Assembly (NCBI GenBank): GCA_903953985.1
Contig: CAJBLW010000352.1
Coordinates: 1-5,379, forward strand
Direction: 5' to 3'
From: an uncultured Burkholderiales bacterium
Lineage (GTDB): Bacteria; Pseudomonadota; Gammaproteobacteria; Burkholderiales; Burkholderiaceae_C
DNA: 5,379 nt
Each line of letters opens with the position of its first letter. Position 1 is the first letter of the stretch. Positions 1 through 5,379 of this stretch are shown here, piece by piece. The position numbers and the translations under genes were made by a program. The notes under the pieces are model-generated. The model was not told where the DNA came from. It saw only the letters and a list, made by a program, of their open reading frames with translations, and ran no database searches.

Positions 1-117
1 GGCTACGGCGGCGGCGGTGGCGGTCGCTGCGGCGGCGGCGGCTTCGGCGGTGGTGGCGATCGCTCCGGCGGTGGCGGCTACGGCGGTGGTGGCGGCGGTG
101 GTCGCGGCGGCTACTAA
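1..117 (+). CDS. C-terminal tail of a glycine-rich protein, probably an RRM-type RNA-binding protein (5' end outside window)
   Basis: Frame 1 is open from the window edge to a TAA at 115-117 and gives 38 residues. They are almost entirely glycine, interspersed with Tyr, Arg, Phe, Asp, Ser and one Cys, in repeats of the GGGGYGGGGG and GGRGGY kind. This composition is typical of the low-complexity tail that follows a single RRM domain in small bacterial and cyanobacterial glycine-rich RNA-binding proteins, in which the RRM binds single-stranded RNA and the Gly/Arg/Tyr tail is flexible. The RRM itself would lie left of the window and is not visible, so the assignment rests on composition only. 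The Cys at visible residue 10 is unusual, as Ser is expected there. The gene converges with aspS and ends in its own strong terminator. A glycine-rich structural or secreted protein is the main alternative. Confidence 0.7.
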   Translation, partial: GYGGGGGGRCGGGGFGGGGDRSGGGGYGGGGGGGRGGY

Positions 118-134
118 GCCCTGCAAACCCAGTC

Positions 135-192
135 AACGGCAGCCAGTGCCGTTACAAAATTTCTGACCCAGCCTAGCTTGCGCTGGGTTCAG
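135..192 (+). other. Two tandem hairpins in the 3' untranslated region of the glycine-rich gene
   Basis: The first is a perfect 7-bp stem (AACGGCA at 135-141 with TGCCGTT at 147-153) around a 5-nt loop. The second pairs CTGACCCAGC at 163-172 with GCTGGGTTCAG at 182-192, leaving one bulged T and a 9-nt loop. Neither is followed by a T tract, so they are not intrinsic terminators themselves. With the terminator at 202-233 they make a three-hairpin 3' end that could stabilise the mRNA or be retained as a small RNA; that role is inference. Confidence 0.5.
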
Positions 193-201
193 ACATAAAA
201 A

Positions 202-233
202 GCTTCAAAACTTCGGTTTTGGAGCCTTTTTTT
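202..233 (+). terminator. Rho-independent terminator of the glycine-rich gene
   Basis: A 10-bp stem pairs 202-211 with 216-225, including one G-T wobble, and is closed by a C(TTCG)G tetraloop at 211-216. One C and then seven consecutive T residues (227-233) follow directly. The exceptionally stable loop plus the T tract make this a canonical intrinsic terminator for plus-strand transcription, about 85 nt after the stop codon of the glycine-rich gene. Confidence 0.92.
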
Positions 234-306
234 GGGTCAATCCGATTTGGCTCACGGGCATCGCGTCTGCGTTGGTGCCCGAACTGTTACGCCAGCGAAA
301 ACAACA
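234..306. other. Intergenic spacer between two opposing terminators
   Basis: This non-coding stretch lies between the plus-strand terminator and the aspS terminator. A weak 6-bp inverted repeat (CGGGCA at 255-260, TGCCCG at 276-281) is present with a 15-nt loop. Its right end, read on the minus strand, gives the T-rich tail of the aspS terminator. I see no credible gene or promoter in it. Confidence 0.5.
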
Positions 307-340
307 AAAGCCAACGCCACCTTCAGGTGGCGTTGGCTTT
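295..340 (-). terminator. Rho-independent terminator of aspS
   Basis: A perfect 15-bp inverted repeat pairs 307-321 with 326-340 around a 4-nt loop. On the minus strand the stem ends in TTT and continues into the T-rich run TGTTGTTTTCGC. It lies 19 nt past the aspS stop. Read on the plus strand the hairpin is followed by a purine-rich sequence, so it should act mainly on minus-strand transcripts. Confidence 0.9.
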
Positions 341-359
341 AGGGAGGTCTTAAGGCAGA

Positions 360-2174
360 TTACGCTGTTTTGACCGCATCCAGATTGCGCAAGCGGATGT
401 GCAATTCGCGCAATTGCTTCTCGTCCACTGGGCTTGGGGCTTGCGTGAGCAGGCACTGCGCACGCTGGGTCTTTGGAAAGGCAATCACGTCACGGATGGA
501 TTCGGCGCCGGTCATCAACGTGACGATGCGGTCCAGACCGAAGGCCAAGCCGCCGTGTGGAGGTGCGCCGTATTGCAGGGCGTCGAGCAAAAAGCCGAAC
601 TTGAGCTGGGCTTCTTCGGGGGTGATCTTGAGAGCGTCAAACACTTTTTGCTGCACGTCAGCACGGTGGATACGCACCGAGCCGCCGCCCATTTCCCAGC
701 CGTTCAAGACCATATCGTAGCCCTTGGAGATGCACTTCTCGGGCGCCGTGACCATCCAGTCTTCGTGGCCGTCTTTGGGTGCGGTGAAGGGGTGGTGCAC
801 AGCGGTGTAGCGCTGGCTTTCGTCGTCGTATTCGAACATCGGAAAGTCGACCACCCACATCGGGGCCCAACGGTTTTCGAACAGACCGTTGGCTTTGCCA
901 AACACGCTGTGGCCAATCTTGATGCGCAGCGCACCGATGGCGTCATTGACGATTTTTTCCTTGTCGGCACCAAAGAAAATCAGATCGCCGTTTTGTGCGC
1001 CGGAGCGCTCCAGCACAGCCGTCAAAGCGGCGTCGTGGATATTTTTGACGATAGGCGACTGAAGGCCTTCACGCCCCTTGGACAGGTCGTTCACGCGGAT
1101 ATAGGCCAGGCCCTTGGCGCCATAAATTTTGACGAACTCGGTGTAAGCATCGATCTCGCCACGGCTGATGCCGCCGCCTTCAACCGAGCCACCCGGCACG
1201 CGCAGGGCCACCACGCGGCCGCCCTTCATGTTGGCCGCGCCAGAGAACACTTTGAAGTCCACATCCCCCATGACATCGGTGACTTCGGTGAACTTCAGTT
1301 TAACGCGCAGGTCGGGCTTGTCTGAGCCATAAATGTGCATGGCGTCTTGGTAGGTCATGACCGGGAACTCGCCCAAGTCCACACCGATGGTCTTTTGGAA
1401 CACGCGCTCGATCATGCTTTGGAACATGTCGCGGATTTCTTCTTCGGTTAGGAACGATGTTTCGATATCGATCTGGGTGAATTCGGGCTGGCGGTCAGCA
1501 CGCAAGTCTTCGTCGCGGAAGCACTTGGTGATCTGGTAATAGCGGTCGTAGCCCGCCACCATGAGCAATTGTTTGAAGAGCTGAGGCGACTGTGGCAGCG
1601 CAAAAAACTGGCCATCGTGTACACGGCTGGGCACCAGATAATCACGAGCGCCCTCGGGCGTGCTCTTGGTCAACATCGGGGTTTCGATGTCGACAAAGCC
1701 GTTTTCGTCCAGGTACTTGCGGACTTCCATGGCCACTTTGTAGCGCAGCATCAGGTTGTTTTGCATGTACGGGCGACGCAAGTCCAGCACGCGATGCGTC
1801 AGGCGGGTCGTCTCGGACAGGTTGTCTTCGTCGATCTGGAACGGAGGCGTGACCGACTCGTTCAGGACGATCAGTTCATGGCACAACACCTCGATCTTGC
1901 CGCTTTTGAGGCCTTCGTTGGTGGTGCCATCGGGGCGGGCACGCACGATGCCTTTGATCTGCACGCAGTATTCGTTGCGCACTTCTTCGGCCACCTTGAA
2001 CATGTCTGGGCGGTCCGGGTCGCACACCACCTGTACATAACCTTCGCGGTCGCGCAGGTCGATGAAGATCACGCCGCCGTGGTCACGGCGGCGGTTGACC
2101 CAGCCGCACAGGCTCACGGCTTGACCGGTTAGGGCTTCGGTCACCAGACCGCAATAGTGGGAACGCATGGACAT
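360..2174 (-). CDS. aspS: Aspartyl-tRNA synthetase, probably non-discriminating Asp/Asn type
   Basis: This cytoplasmic class IIb enzyme charges tRNA-Asp with aspartate using ATP. The 604-residue protein is complete and of normal bacterial AspRS length. Visible parts, in order, are the N-terminal OB-fold anticodon-binding domain (about 1-110), the catalytic core with motif 2 FRDEDLRADRQPEFTQID (219-236), a bacterial-specific GAD insert (about 290-420, after YGSDKPDLR), and motif 3 GLAFGLDR (542-549) with the C-terminal IRDVIAFPKT. In the anticodon domain, His32 (RRRDHGG) and Gly83 (RPDG) match the Pseudomonas-type non-discriminating enzyme; E. coli has Leu and Lys there. Such enzymes also charge tRNA-Asn for conversion by GatCAB amidotransferase. 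Dual specificity is inference. The first ATG is used; an alternative ATG two codons later gives the start MRSHYCG. A weak GAAAG lies 9 nt upstream. It is last in a run with DUF502 and FmdB. Confidence 0.98.
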   Translation of the reverse strand: MSMRSHYCGLVTEALTGQAVSLCGWVNRRRDHGGVIFIDLRDREGYVQVVCDPDRPDMFKVAEEVRNEYCVQIKGIVRARPDGTTNEGLKSGKIEVLCHELIVLNESVTPPFQIDEDNLSETTRLTHRVLDLRRPYMQNNLMLRYKVAMEVRKYLDENGFVDIETPMLTKSTPEGARDYLVPSRVHDGQFFALPQSPQLFKQLLMVAGYDRYYQITKCFRDEDLRADRQPEFTQIDIETSFLTEEEIRDMFQSMIERVFQKTIGVDLGEFPVMTYQDAMHIYGSDKPDLRVKLKFTEVTDVMGDVDFKVFSGAANMKGGRVVALRVPGGSVEGGGISRGEIDAYTEFVKIYGAKGLAYIRVNDLSKGREGLQSPIVKNIHDAALTAVLERSGAQNGDLIFFGADKEKIVNDAIGALRIKIGHSVFGKANGLFENRWAPMWVVDFPMFEYDDESQRYTAVHHPFTAPKDGHEDWMVTAPEKCISKGYDMVLNGWEMGGGSVRIHRADVQQKVFDALKITPEEAQLKFGFLLDALQYGAPPHGGLAFGLDRIVTLMTGAESIRDVIAFPKTQRAQCLLTQAPSPVDEKQLRELHIRLRNLDAVKTA

Positions 2175-2187
2175 GTTGTGGGACTTT

Positions 2188-2211
2188 CAGGATTCGCAGG
2201 AACAGGATTCG
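2188..2211. repeat. 9-bp direct repeat in the DUF502-aspS spacer
   Basis: CAGGATTCG occurs at 2188-2196 and again at 2203-2211, a 15-bp period, inside the 47-nt spacer upstream of aspS. This could be a short duplication or a protein- or RNA-binding site; nothing in the sequence decides. Confidence 0.5.
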
Positions 2212-2221
2212 GAAAAAGGTT

Positions 2222-2887
2222 TCAGCCCAACTGAGCCTGAGCTACTGGTGGCTTGGGGACAGGGGTGCCGGGTACGACCACACCCATCGAGATGATGTAC
2301 TTGAGGGCGTCATCCACACTCATGTCGAGTTCCACCACGTCGGCTTTGGGCATCATCAAAAAGAAACCCGATGTGGGGTTGGGCGTGGTGGGCACATACA
2401 CACTGACCATGGGCTGGTCCAAGTGCCTGGCCACTTCACCCCCTGGCGTGCCGGTCAAAAAAGCGATGGTCCACGATCCCTGGCGCGGGTATTGAACGAG
2501 CAAAGCCTTCGAGAAGGCATGGCCACTGCCCGAAAACAAGGTGTCGGCCACCTGCTTGACGCTGGTGTAGATGCTGCGCACAACGGGAATGCGGTTCATC
2601 AGGCCATGCCATTTGCGCAGTGACCACTGGCCAAACATGTTGGCCACAAATACGCCGGTGGCGAAGATCACCAACGCCACGATGGCCACGCCCAATCCGG
2701 GCACGCTTCGCAGATATTCGGCACTGACGTGTACGCCGGGAATCAGCGTATCGGCAGCATGTAGCACGACCAAGAAAATGGCATCGAGCATGCCCACCAA
2801 CCACATGAGCACCCAAACCGTGATGCCCATGGGCAGCCACACCAGCAAGCCGGTAATGAAGTACTGTTTGAAGCTGCGTTTTTTCAT
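2222..2887 (-). CDS. DUF502 family inner-membrane protein, function unknown
   Basis: This 221-residue protein has the DUF502 layout. A short basic N-terminus (MKKRSFKQYF) leads to a hydrophobic segment (about 11-42) with the family-typical ITGLLVWLPMGITVWVL, then a periplasmic loop and a second membrane segment (about 63-85). A soluble C-terminal domain follows with RIPVVRSIYTSVKQ (99-112), VYVPTTPNPTSGF (163-175) and MSVDDALKYIISMG (189-202). No catalytic residues can be named, and the family has no established biochemical role that I can cite. The ATG at 2885-2887 is chosen over an in-frame TTG four codons upstream (2897-2899), because it gives the usual MKK start; neither has a clear Shine-Dalgarno. 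It lies 36 nt after fmdB and 47 nt before aspS, so all three are probably co-transcribed. The Pro/Ala-rich C-terminus is likely disordered. Confidence 0.9.
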   Translation of the reverse strand: MKKRSFKQYFITGLLVWLPMGITVWVLMWLVGMLDAIFLVVLHAADTLIPGVHVSAEYLRSVPGLGVAIVALVIFATGVFVANMFGQWSLRKWHGLMNRIPVVRSIYTSVKQVADTLFSGSGHAFSKALLVQYPRQGSWTIAFLTGTPGGEVARHLDQPMVSVYVPTTPNPTSGFFLMMPKADVVELDMSVDDALKYIISMGVVVPGTPVPKPPVAQAQLG

Positions 2888-2923
2888 GGGGAGGGGCAAT
2901 CGGTGAGGTCAGGGCTCAAAAAA

Positions 2924-3253
2924 TCAATGGCAAGCGCAAGAGGCCGCACAGGCCACGGCACTACTGGAAGTGGTCGAGGGAGACGTCGCGTCACCGCCCG
3001 TAGAAACGGCAGGTGCAGGTGATGCTACAGCGTCGGCTGCAGCAGCAGGTACAGCAGGGGCTGCAGTGCCGCCACCTTTGAAATCGGTGGCGTACCAACC
3101 CGTGCCTTTAAGTTGAAAGCCTGGCGCTGTCAGCTGTTTGTTGAATTTGGGTGCACCACAAACAGGGCAATCGGTCAGTGGCGCGTCGCTCATTTTTTGC
3201 AGAACATCCTTGGCATGGCCGCAGGCGTCGCATTTGTAGGCGTAAATGGGCAT
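2924..3253 (-). CDS. FmdB-family (CxxC zinc ribbon) small regulatory-type protein
   Basis: This 109-residue protein starts with the family signature MPIYAYKC. It has two zinc knuckles, Cys8-x2-Cys11 and Cys29-x2-Cys32, which should hold one metal ion. The ribbon continues through LTAPGFQLKGTGWYATDFKG (41-60). After this the chain becomes low-complexity, rich in Ala, Pro, Ser and Thr (about 61-98), and ends in a Cys-rich CAASCACH. FmdB-type proteins are named after a putative regulator of formamidase/formate operons, but for most members, including this one, DNA binding is unproven. The start is supported by AAAGG (3261-3265) 7 nt upstream. It is first of a probable fmdB-DUF502-aspS transcript. 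The length matches betaproteobacterial relatives with an extended tail. Confidence 0.93.
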   Translation of the reverse strand: MPIYAYKCDACGHAKDVLQKMSDAPLTDCPVCGAPKFNKQLTAPGFQLKGTGWYATDFKGGGTAAPAVPAAAADAVASPAPAVSTGGDATSPSTTSSSAVACAASCACH

Positions 3254-3260
3254 ATGAGAG

Positions 3261-3295
3261 CCTTTGAAGGTGATGCAAGAAAACCTTCAATTATA
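3261..3295 (-). promoter_or_regulatory. Putative promoter and 5' leader of the FmdB-DUF502-aspS operon
   Basis: On the minus strand a perfect TATAAT lies at 3290-3295, about 36 nt upstream of the fmdB ATG. A -35 at normal spacing (near 3313-3318, GCCTCG) is poor and there is no extended -10 TG, so the promoter may be weak or need an activator. Just downstream is a perfect 8-bp inverted repeat (3264-3271 and 3283-3290, 11-nt spacer) whose end overlaps the AAAGG ribosome-binding site at 3261-3265. The repeat could be an operator or a leader hairpin. Confidence 0.5.
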
Positions 3296-3300
3296 GGCTT

Positions 3301-3356
3301 GGCAGGGCCATTCGAGGCCTTGCCGCTTCTGAGTGCCCACGCTGCCAGGGGCAGCG
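3301..3356 (-). other. Two hairpins after the symporter gene, possible weak transcription stop
   Basis: Just downstream of the symporter stop, a perfect 7-bp stem pairs 3340-3346 with 3350-3356 around 3 nt. Next, a 9-bp stem with one mismatch on the minus strand pairs 3301-3309 with 3316-3324. No T run follows either one, so they do not form a canonical intrinsic terminator. They may mark the 3' end of the symporter mRNA or act with Rho. The second stem covers the expected -35 area of the fmdB promoter. Confidence 0.4.
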
Positions 3357-3367
3357 GGTGAGTCGAA

Positions 3368-4843
3368 TCAATGGCCAGATGGGGCTTTATCGGCGTGCCC
3401 CAAGGCGCTGGCCATCGACTGTCCCCGACTCGGAATCAGCGTTGGGGCGAGAGAACCCAGCAGCATACCGGCAAAGGAAGCGGCCAAACCCAGCAAGTTG
3501 GCGGGCACCAGAGTCTCGGGTGACAGGAAGTTGAACGCCAGCCAAGTGCCCACACCCAGCACCACCGAGCACAAAGCACCTTGGGTGTTGGCGCGGCGCC
3601 AAAAAGCACCCGCCAACAGCGGCACAAAAGCCCCGGTCAGTGTGACGTTGTAGGCGTTTTGCACCATCTCGTACATGGTGCTGGTGCTGTTCATGGCAAA
3701 CAACAAGGCGCAAGCCGTGAAGGCGACCAGAATGACGCGCAAGAGCAGCAAGAACTGGCGGTCACTCATGTGGGGTACAAAAGGCTTGAGCACATTCTCG
3801 GTGAAGGTGGCAGTGGGGGCCAGCAAAGCTCCGCTGGCAGTCGACAAGATGGCCGAGAGCAAAGCGCCAAAGAACAAAATTTGCGCCCACATGGGCATTT
3901 TGCCCAGAACCAGATCGGGCAAGATGCGTTGGATGGTGCGAGCGTCTTCCGATTCGAACAAAGCCTTGAGCTCGGGGTGGGCGATCAGCGCCGCATAAGC
4001 AATGTAAAGGGGAATGAAAGCAATCACAAAGTACATCAGACCACCCATGAGGGTCCCGCGCACGGCGGTTTTTTCGTCCTTGGCACTGGTCATGCGCTGA
4101 AACACATCCTGCTGGGGGATGGAACCAAAGGCAAACGCAAAGAAAGCCCCGGCCATGGCCCACCAGGCGGCGGCGTCCATGTCGGCGGGGAACATGTCGA
4201 ACTTGCCATCGGCTGCGGCTTGGGCAATGACTTTGTCAAAACCACCGGCATTGCCGCCCACCAGCAAAGCCACCGAAATCAGGCCCACCACGATCACCAC
4301 GGTCTGAAACAAATCGGTGAAAGCCACCGACCACATGCCACCAAACACGGTGTAGACCAGCACCACAGCCGCGCCCATCATGATGGCGTGGTTCAGGTCA
4401 ATGGCCCCGGACGAGAGCACATGGATAACCAGTCCCAGCGCCGTCAATTGCGCCGAGGTCCAACCCAGGTAAGAAAGAACAATCGCCACGCTCGTCAGCA
4501 CTTCGACCGACTTGCCGTAGCGCACTTTGTAAAAGTCACCGATGGTCAGCAGGTTCAGGCGGTAAAACAACTTGGCGAACAACAAAGCCGCCAGCACCAG
4601 ACAGACGGTGGCACCAAACGGGTCACCGGGAATGCCGTTCAGGCCGTCTTTGGCAAAGGTAGCCGACACCGACAAGACGGTCTCAGCTCCAAACCAGGTG
4701 GCGAACACCGTGGCCACGTTCATATAAAGGGGCAAACTGCGCCCTGCCACCAGATAATCCTTGGCCCCGTGAACCCGGCGCGCAGCCAACAAGCCAATGC
4801 CGATGGTCACAGCCAAATAAGCGATTACAAAAGTCAGCAGCAC
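3368..4843 (-). CDS. Sodium:solute symporter (SSS) family permease, substrate unknown
   Basis: This polytopic inner-membrane carrier probably uses the sodium gradient to import an organic solute. The 491-residue protein has alternating hydrophobic segments consistent with about 13 helices. Family marks are DYLVAGRSLP (29-38) before the second helix, the signature GSIPQQDVFQRMTSAKDEKT (240-259), and SAILSTASG (330-338). In a hand alignment to PutP the last motif supplies the Ala, Ser and Thr of the Na2 sodium site (here Ala331, Ser334, Thr335). PutP Asp55 aligns with a Trp, so proline is an unlikely substrate; none can be named. The start is GTG at 4841-4843, because GGAGGG (4851-4856) sits 7 nt upstream. 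A longer reading from TTG at 4856-4858 would place that site inside the gene. The ubiB tail ends 24 nt upstream, which suggests co-transcription with ubiB. Confidence 0.93.
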   Translation of the reverse strand: MLLTFVIAYLAVTIGIGLLAARRVHGAKDYLVAGRSLPLYMNVATVFATWFGAETVLSVSATFAKDGLNGIPGDPFGATVCLVLAALLFAKLFYRLNLLTIGDFYKVRYGKSVEVLTSVAIVLSYLGWTSAQLTALGLVIHVLSSGAIDLNHAIMMGAAVVLVYTVFGGMWSVAFTDLFQTVVIVVGLISVALLVGGNAGGFDKVIAQAAADGKFDMFPADMDAAAWWAMAGAFFAFAFGSIPQQDVFQRMTSAKDEKTAVRGTLMGGLMYFVIAFIPLYIAYAALIAHPELKALFESEDARTIQRILPDLVLGKMPMWAQILFFGALLSAILSTASGALLAPTATFTENVLKPFVPHMSDRQFLLLLRVILVAFTACALLFAMNSTSTMYEMVQNAYNVTLTGAFVPLLAGAFWRRANTQGALCSVVLGVGTWLAFNFLSPETLVPANLLGLAASFAGMLLGSLAPTLIPSRGQSMASALGHADKAPSGH

Positions 4844-4850
4844 CTTCGCA

Positions 4851-4856
4851 CCCTCC
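4851..4856 (-). promoter_or_regulatory. Strong ribosome-binding site setting the symporter GTG start
   Basis: GGAGGG on the minus strand lies 7 nt before the GTG at 4841-4843. It favours this start over the in-frame TTG at 4856-4858, which overlaps the site itself and has no upstream Shine-Dalgarno. Confidence 0.8.
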
Positions 4857-4867
4857 AAAATTGAGAC

Positions 4868-5221
4868 TTATGAGAAAAAATGCAGGCGCATGCCCACCTG
4901 TAAAGCGAGCAAGGAGACCACAAACCCAAGGCCTGCGTAAATTAGGGTTTGCAGCAATTTGTTGGTTCGGCGTTGCTCGGTCAACAACTGCTCGATCTGC
5001 CGCGAATCGTTTTTCTGCGGCTGCTGCAAGTAGCCGTGCAGCAAGCGAGGCAACTGCGGCAGCAGTTTGGCGTAAAGCGGGGCCTGCGCCTTGAGTTCTT
5101 CCCACAGCTTCTTAGGACCGATTTGCTCCAGCATCCATTTTTCGAGGAAAGGCTTGGCCGTGCTCCACAGGACCAGTTCGGGGTCCAAATCGCGACCCAA
5201 GCCTTCCATGTTGAGCAGGGT
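4868..5221 (-). pseudogene. ubiB: Detached C-terminal part of UbiB (after premature stop), including its membrane segment
   Basis: These 117 codons continue the UbiB frame directly after an in-frame TAA. They begin TLLNMEGLGRDLDPEL and continue LWSTAKPFLEKWM, which is the conserved UbiB C-terminal region. A helical, polar stretch (QIEQLLTEQRRTNKLLQ) leads to one hydrophobic segment (about 4880-4951) that should anchor the protein in the inner membrane, then a TAA at 4868-4870. UbiB is an atypical ABC1/ADCK-family kinase-like ATPase needed for ubiquinone biosynthesis. An ATG at 5207-5209 could open a 113-residue ORF 12 nt after the stop, but it has no Shine-Dalgarno and falls inside a conserved motif, so it is not a natural start. 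Sequence conservation here is good, so the break is recent, suppressed or a sequence error. Confidence 0.85.
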
Positions 5222-5224
5222 TTA
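5222..5224 (-). other. In-frame TAA replacing a conserved lysine codon in ubiB
   Basis: The minus-strand codons read CAA TAA ACC CTG CTC AAC, i.e. Q-stop-T-L-L-N, where UbiB proteins have Q-K-T-L-L-N. Good similarity in the same frame on both sides rules out an indel and points to one A-to-T substitution (AAA to TAA), real or an artefact. Confidence 0.9.
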
Positions 5225-5379
5225 TTGGAGAAGCACCAGTTGCGGCTGGATCTCGACCTGAAAGCGGCGTGAAGTCTGAAACAGGCGCATCAGCACCATG
5301 CCCAACGAAATCTCCTTGAGCGGGCGGTCAAAGTAAGGCTCGCAGACAGCGCGGATGGCCGATTCCAGCTCATCCACCC
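5222..5379 (-). CDS. ubiB: UbiB, ubiquinone biosynthesis kinase-like protein: 3' end of the interrupted reading frame (5' part outside window)
   Basis: Read from 5377 on the minus strand, 51 codons encode a recognisable UbiB segment: IRAVCEPYFDRPLKEISLG, then MRLFQTSRRF and VEIQPQLVLLQ. The frame then meets TAA at 5222-5224 where the family has the Lys of LLQ-K-TLLN. UbiB belongs to the ABC1/ADCK/COQ8 family, has ATPase rather than classical kinase activity, and supports coenzyme Q assembly at the inner membrane. The kinase-like core lies upstream, outside the window, so it cannot be checked here. A protein ending at this stop would keep the core but lose the C-terminal region and membrane anchor. 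AAA to TAA is a single-base change, and the frame is unchanged across it. Confidence 0.88.
   Translation of the reverse strand, partial: VDELESAIRAVCEPYFDRPLKEISLGMVLMRLFQTSRRFQVEIQPQLVLLQ

Noticed and set aside
1..117. GGC/GGT repeats as a CRISPR array or tandem DNA repeat element
   Set aside because: The pattern is codon-periodic in an open frame ending in a stop and terminator, and there are no spacers; it is a low-complexity protein tail.
399..1325. Plus-strand open frame of 308 codons opposite aspS
   Set aside because: It lies wholly antisense to an unmistakable AspRS gene and shows no recognisable motif; it is a shadow of GC-rich codon use.
1569..2132. Plus-strand open frame of 187 codons opposite the aspS 5' half
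   Set aside because: It is antisense to conserved AspRS sequence, and its Val/Ala/His-rich translation is typical of shadow frames.
2888..2899. TTG start four codons upstream for the DUF502 gene
   Set aside because: The ATG at 2885-2887 gives the usual MKK basic start of the family, and the TTG has no ribosome-binding site.
4844..4858. TTG start five codons upstream for the symporter
   Set aside because: The GGAGGG at 4851-4856 would lie inside the coding sequence; it is correctly spaced for the GTG at 4841-4843.
3581..4864. Long plus-strand open frame of 427 codons opposite the symporter
   Set aside because: It is antisense to a clear SSS gene. Its Gln/His/Gly-rich product has no domain-like pattern and mirrors the codon bias of the real gene.
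4868..5209. The 113-codon frame read as an independent hypothetical gene
   Set aside because: Its residues are the UbiB C-terminus, and the UbiB match continues in the same frame upstream of the stop, so it is a gene fragment.

Overview
The window looks like a chromosomal housekeeping segment of a betaproteobacterium, most likely Comamonadaceae or a close relative. The basis is the protein sequences and the minus-strand order ubiB, (transporter), FmdB-type zinc ribbon, DUF502 membrane protein, aspS, which I recall as a common betaproteobacterial arrangement. DNA is moderately GC-rich. No database search was possible, so genus is not assigned.

Layout, left to right. Positions 1-117 hold the last 38 codons of a plus-strand glycine-rich protein, probably the tail of an RRM-type RNA-binding protein. 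It is followed by three consecutive hairpins, the last a textbook intrinsic terminator with a UUCG loop and a T7 tract. A strong terminator for the opposite strand sits at 307-340. All remaining genes are on the minus strand: aspS (360-2174), a DUF502 membrane protein (2222-2887), a small FmdB-family zinc-ribbon protein (2924-3253), a sodium:solute symporter (3368-4843) and the 3' part of ubiB (4868 to the window edge). FmdB, DUF502 and aspS are spaced by 36 and 47 nt and probably form one transcript from a promoter with a perfect TATAAT at 3290-3295. ubiB and the symporter are 24 nt apart and probably share another.

The most notable observation is in ubiB. Its reading frame is clear on both sides of an in-frame TAA (5222-5224), which replaces the conserved lysine of the LLQ-K-TLLN motif. 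Both sides match UbiB in the same frame, so this is a nonsense substitution or a single-base sequence error, not a frameshift. It cuts off the last 117 codons, including the membrane segment. A second point is that AspRS carries the His and Gly residues associated with non-discriminating enzymes, which suggests Asn-tRNA is made through GatCAB. No mobile element, CRISPR array, tRNA or rRNA was seen, and I found no convincing new multi-gene system here.
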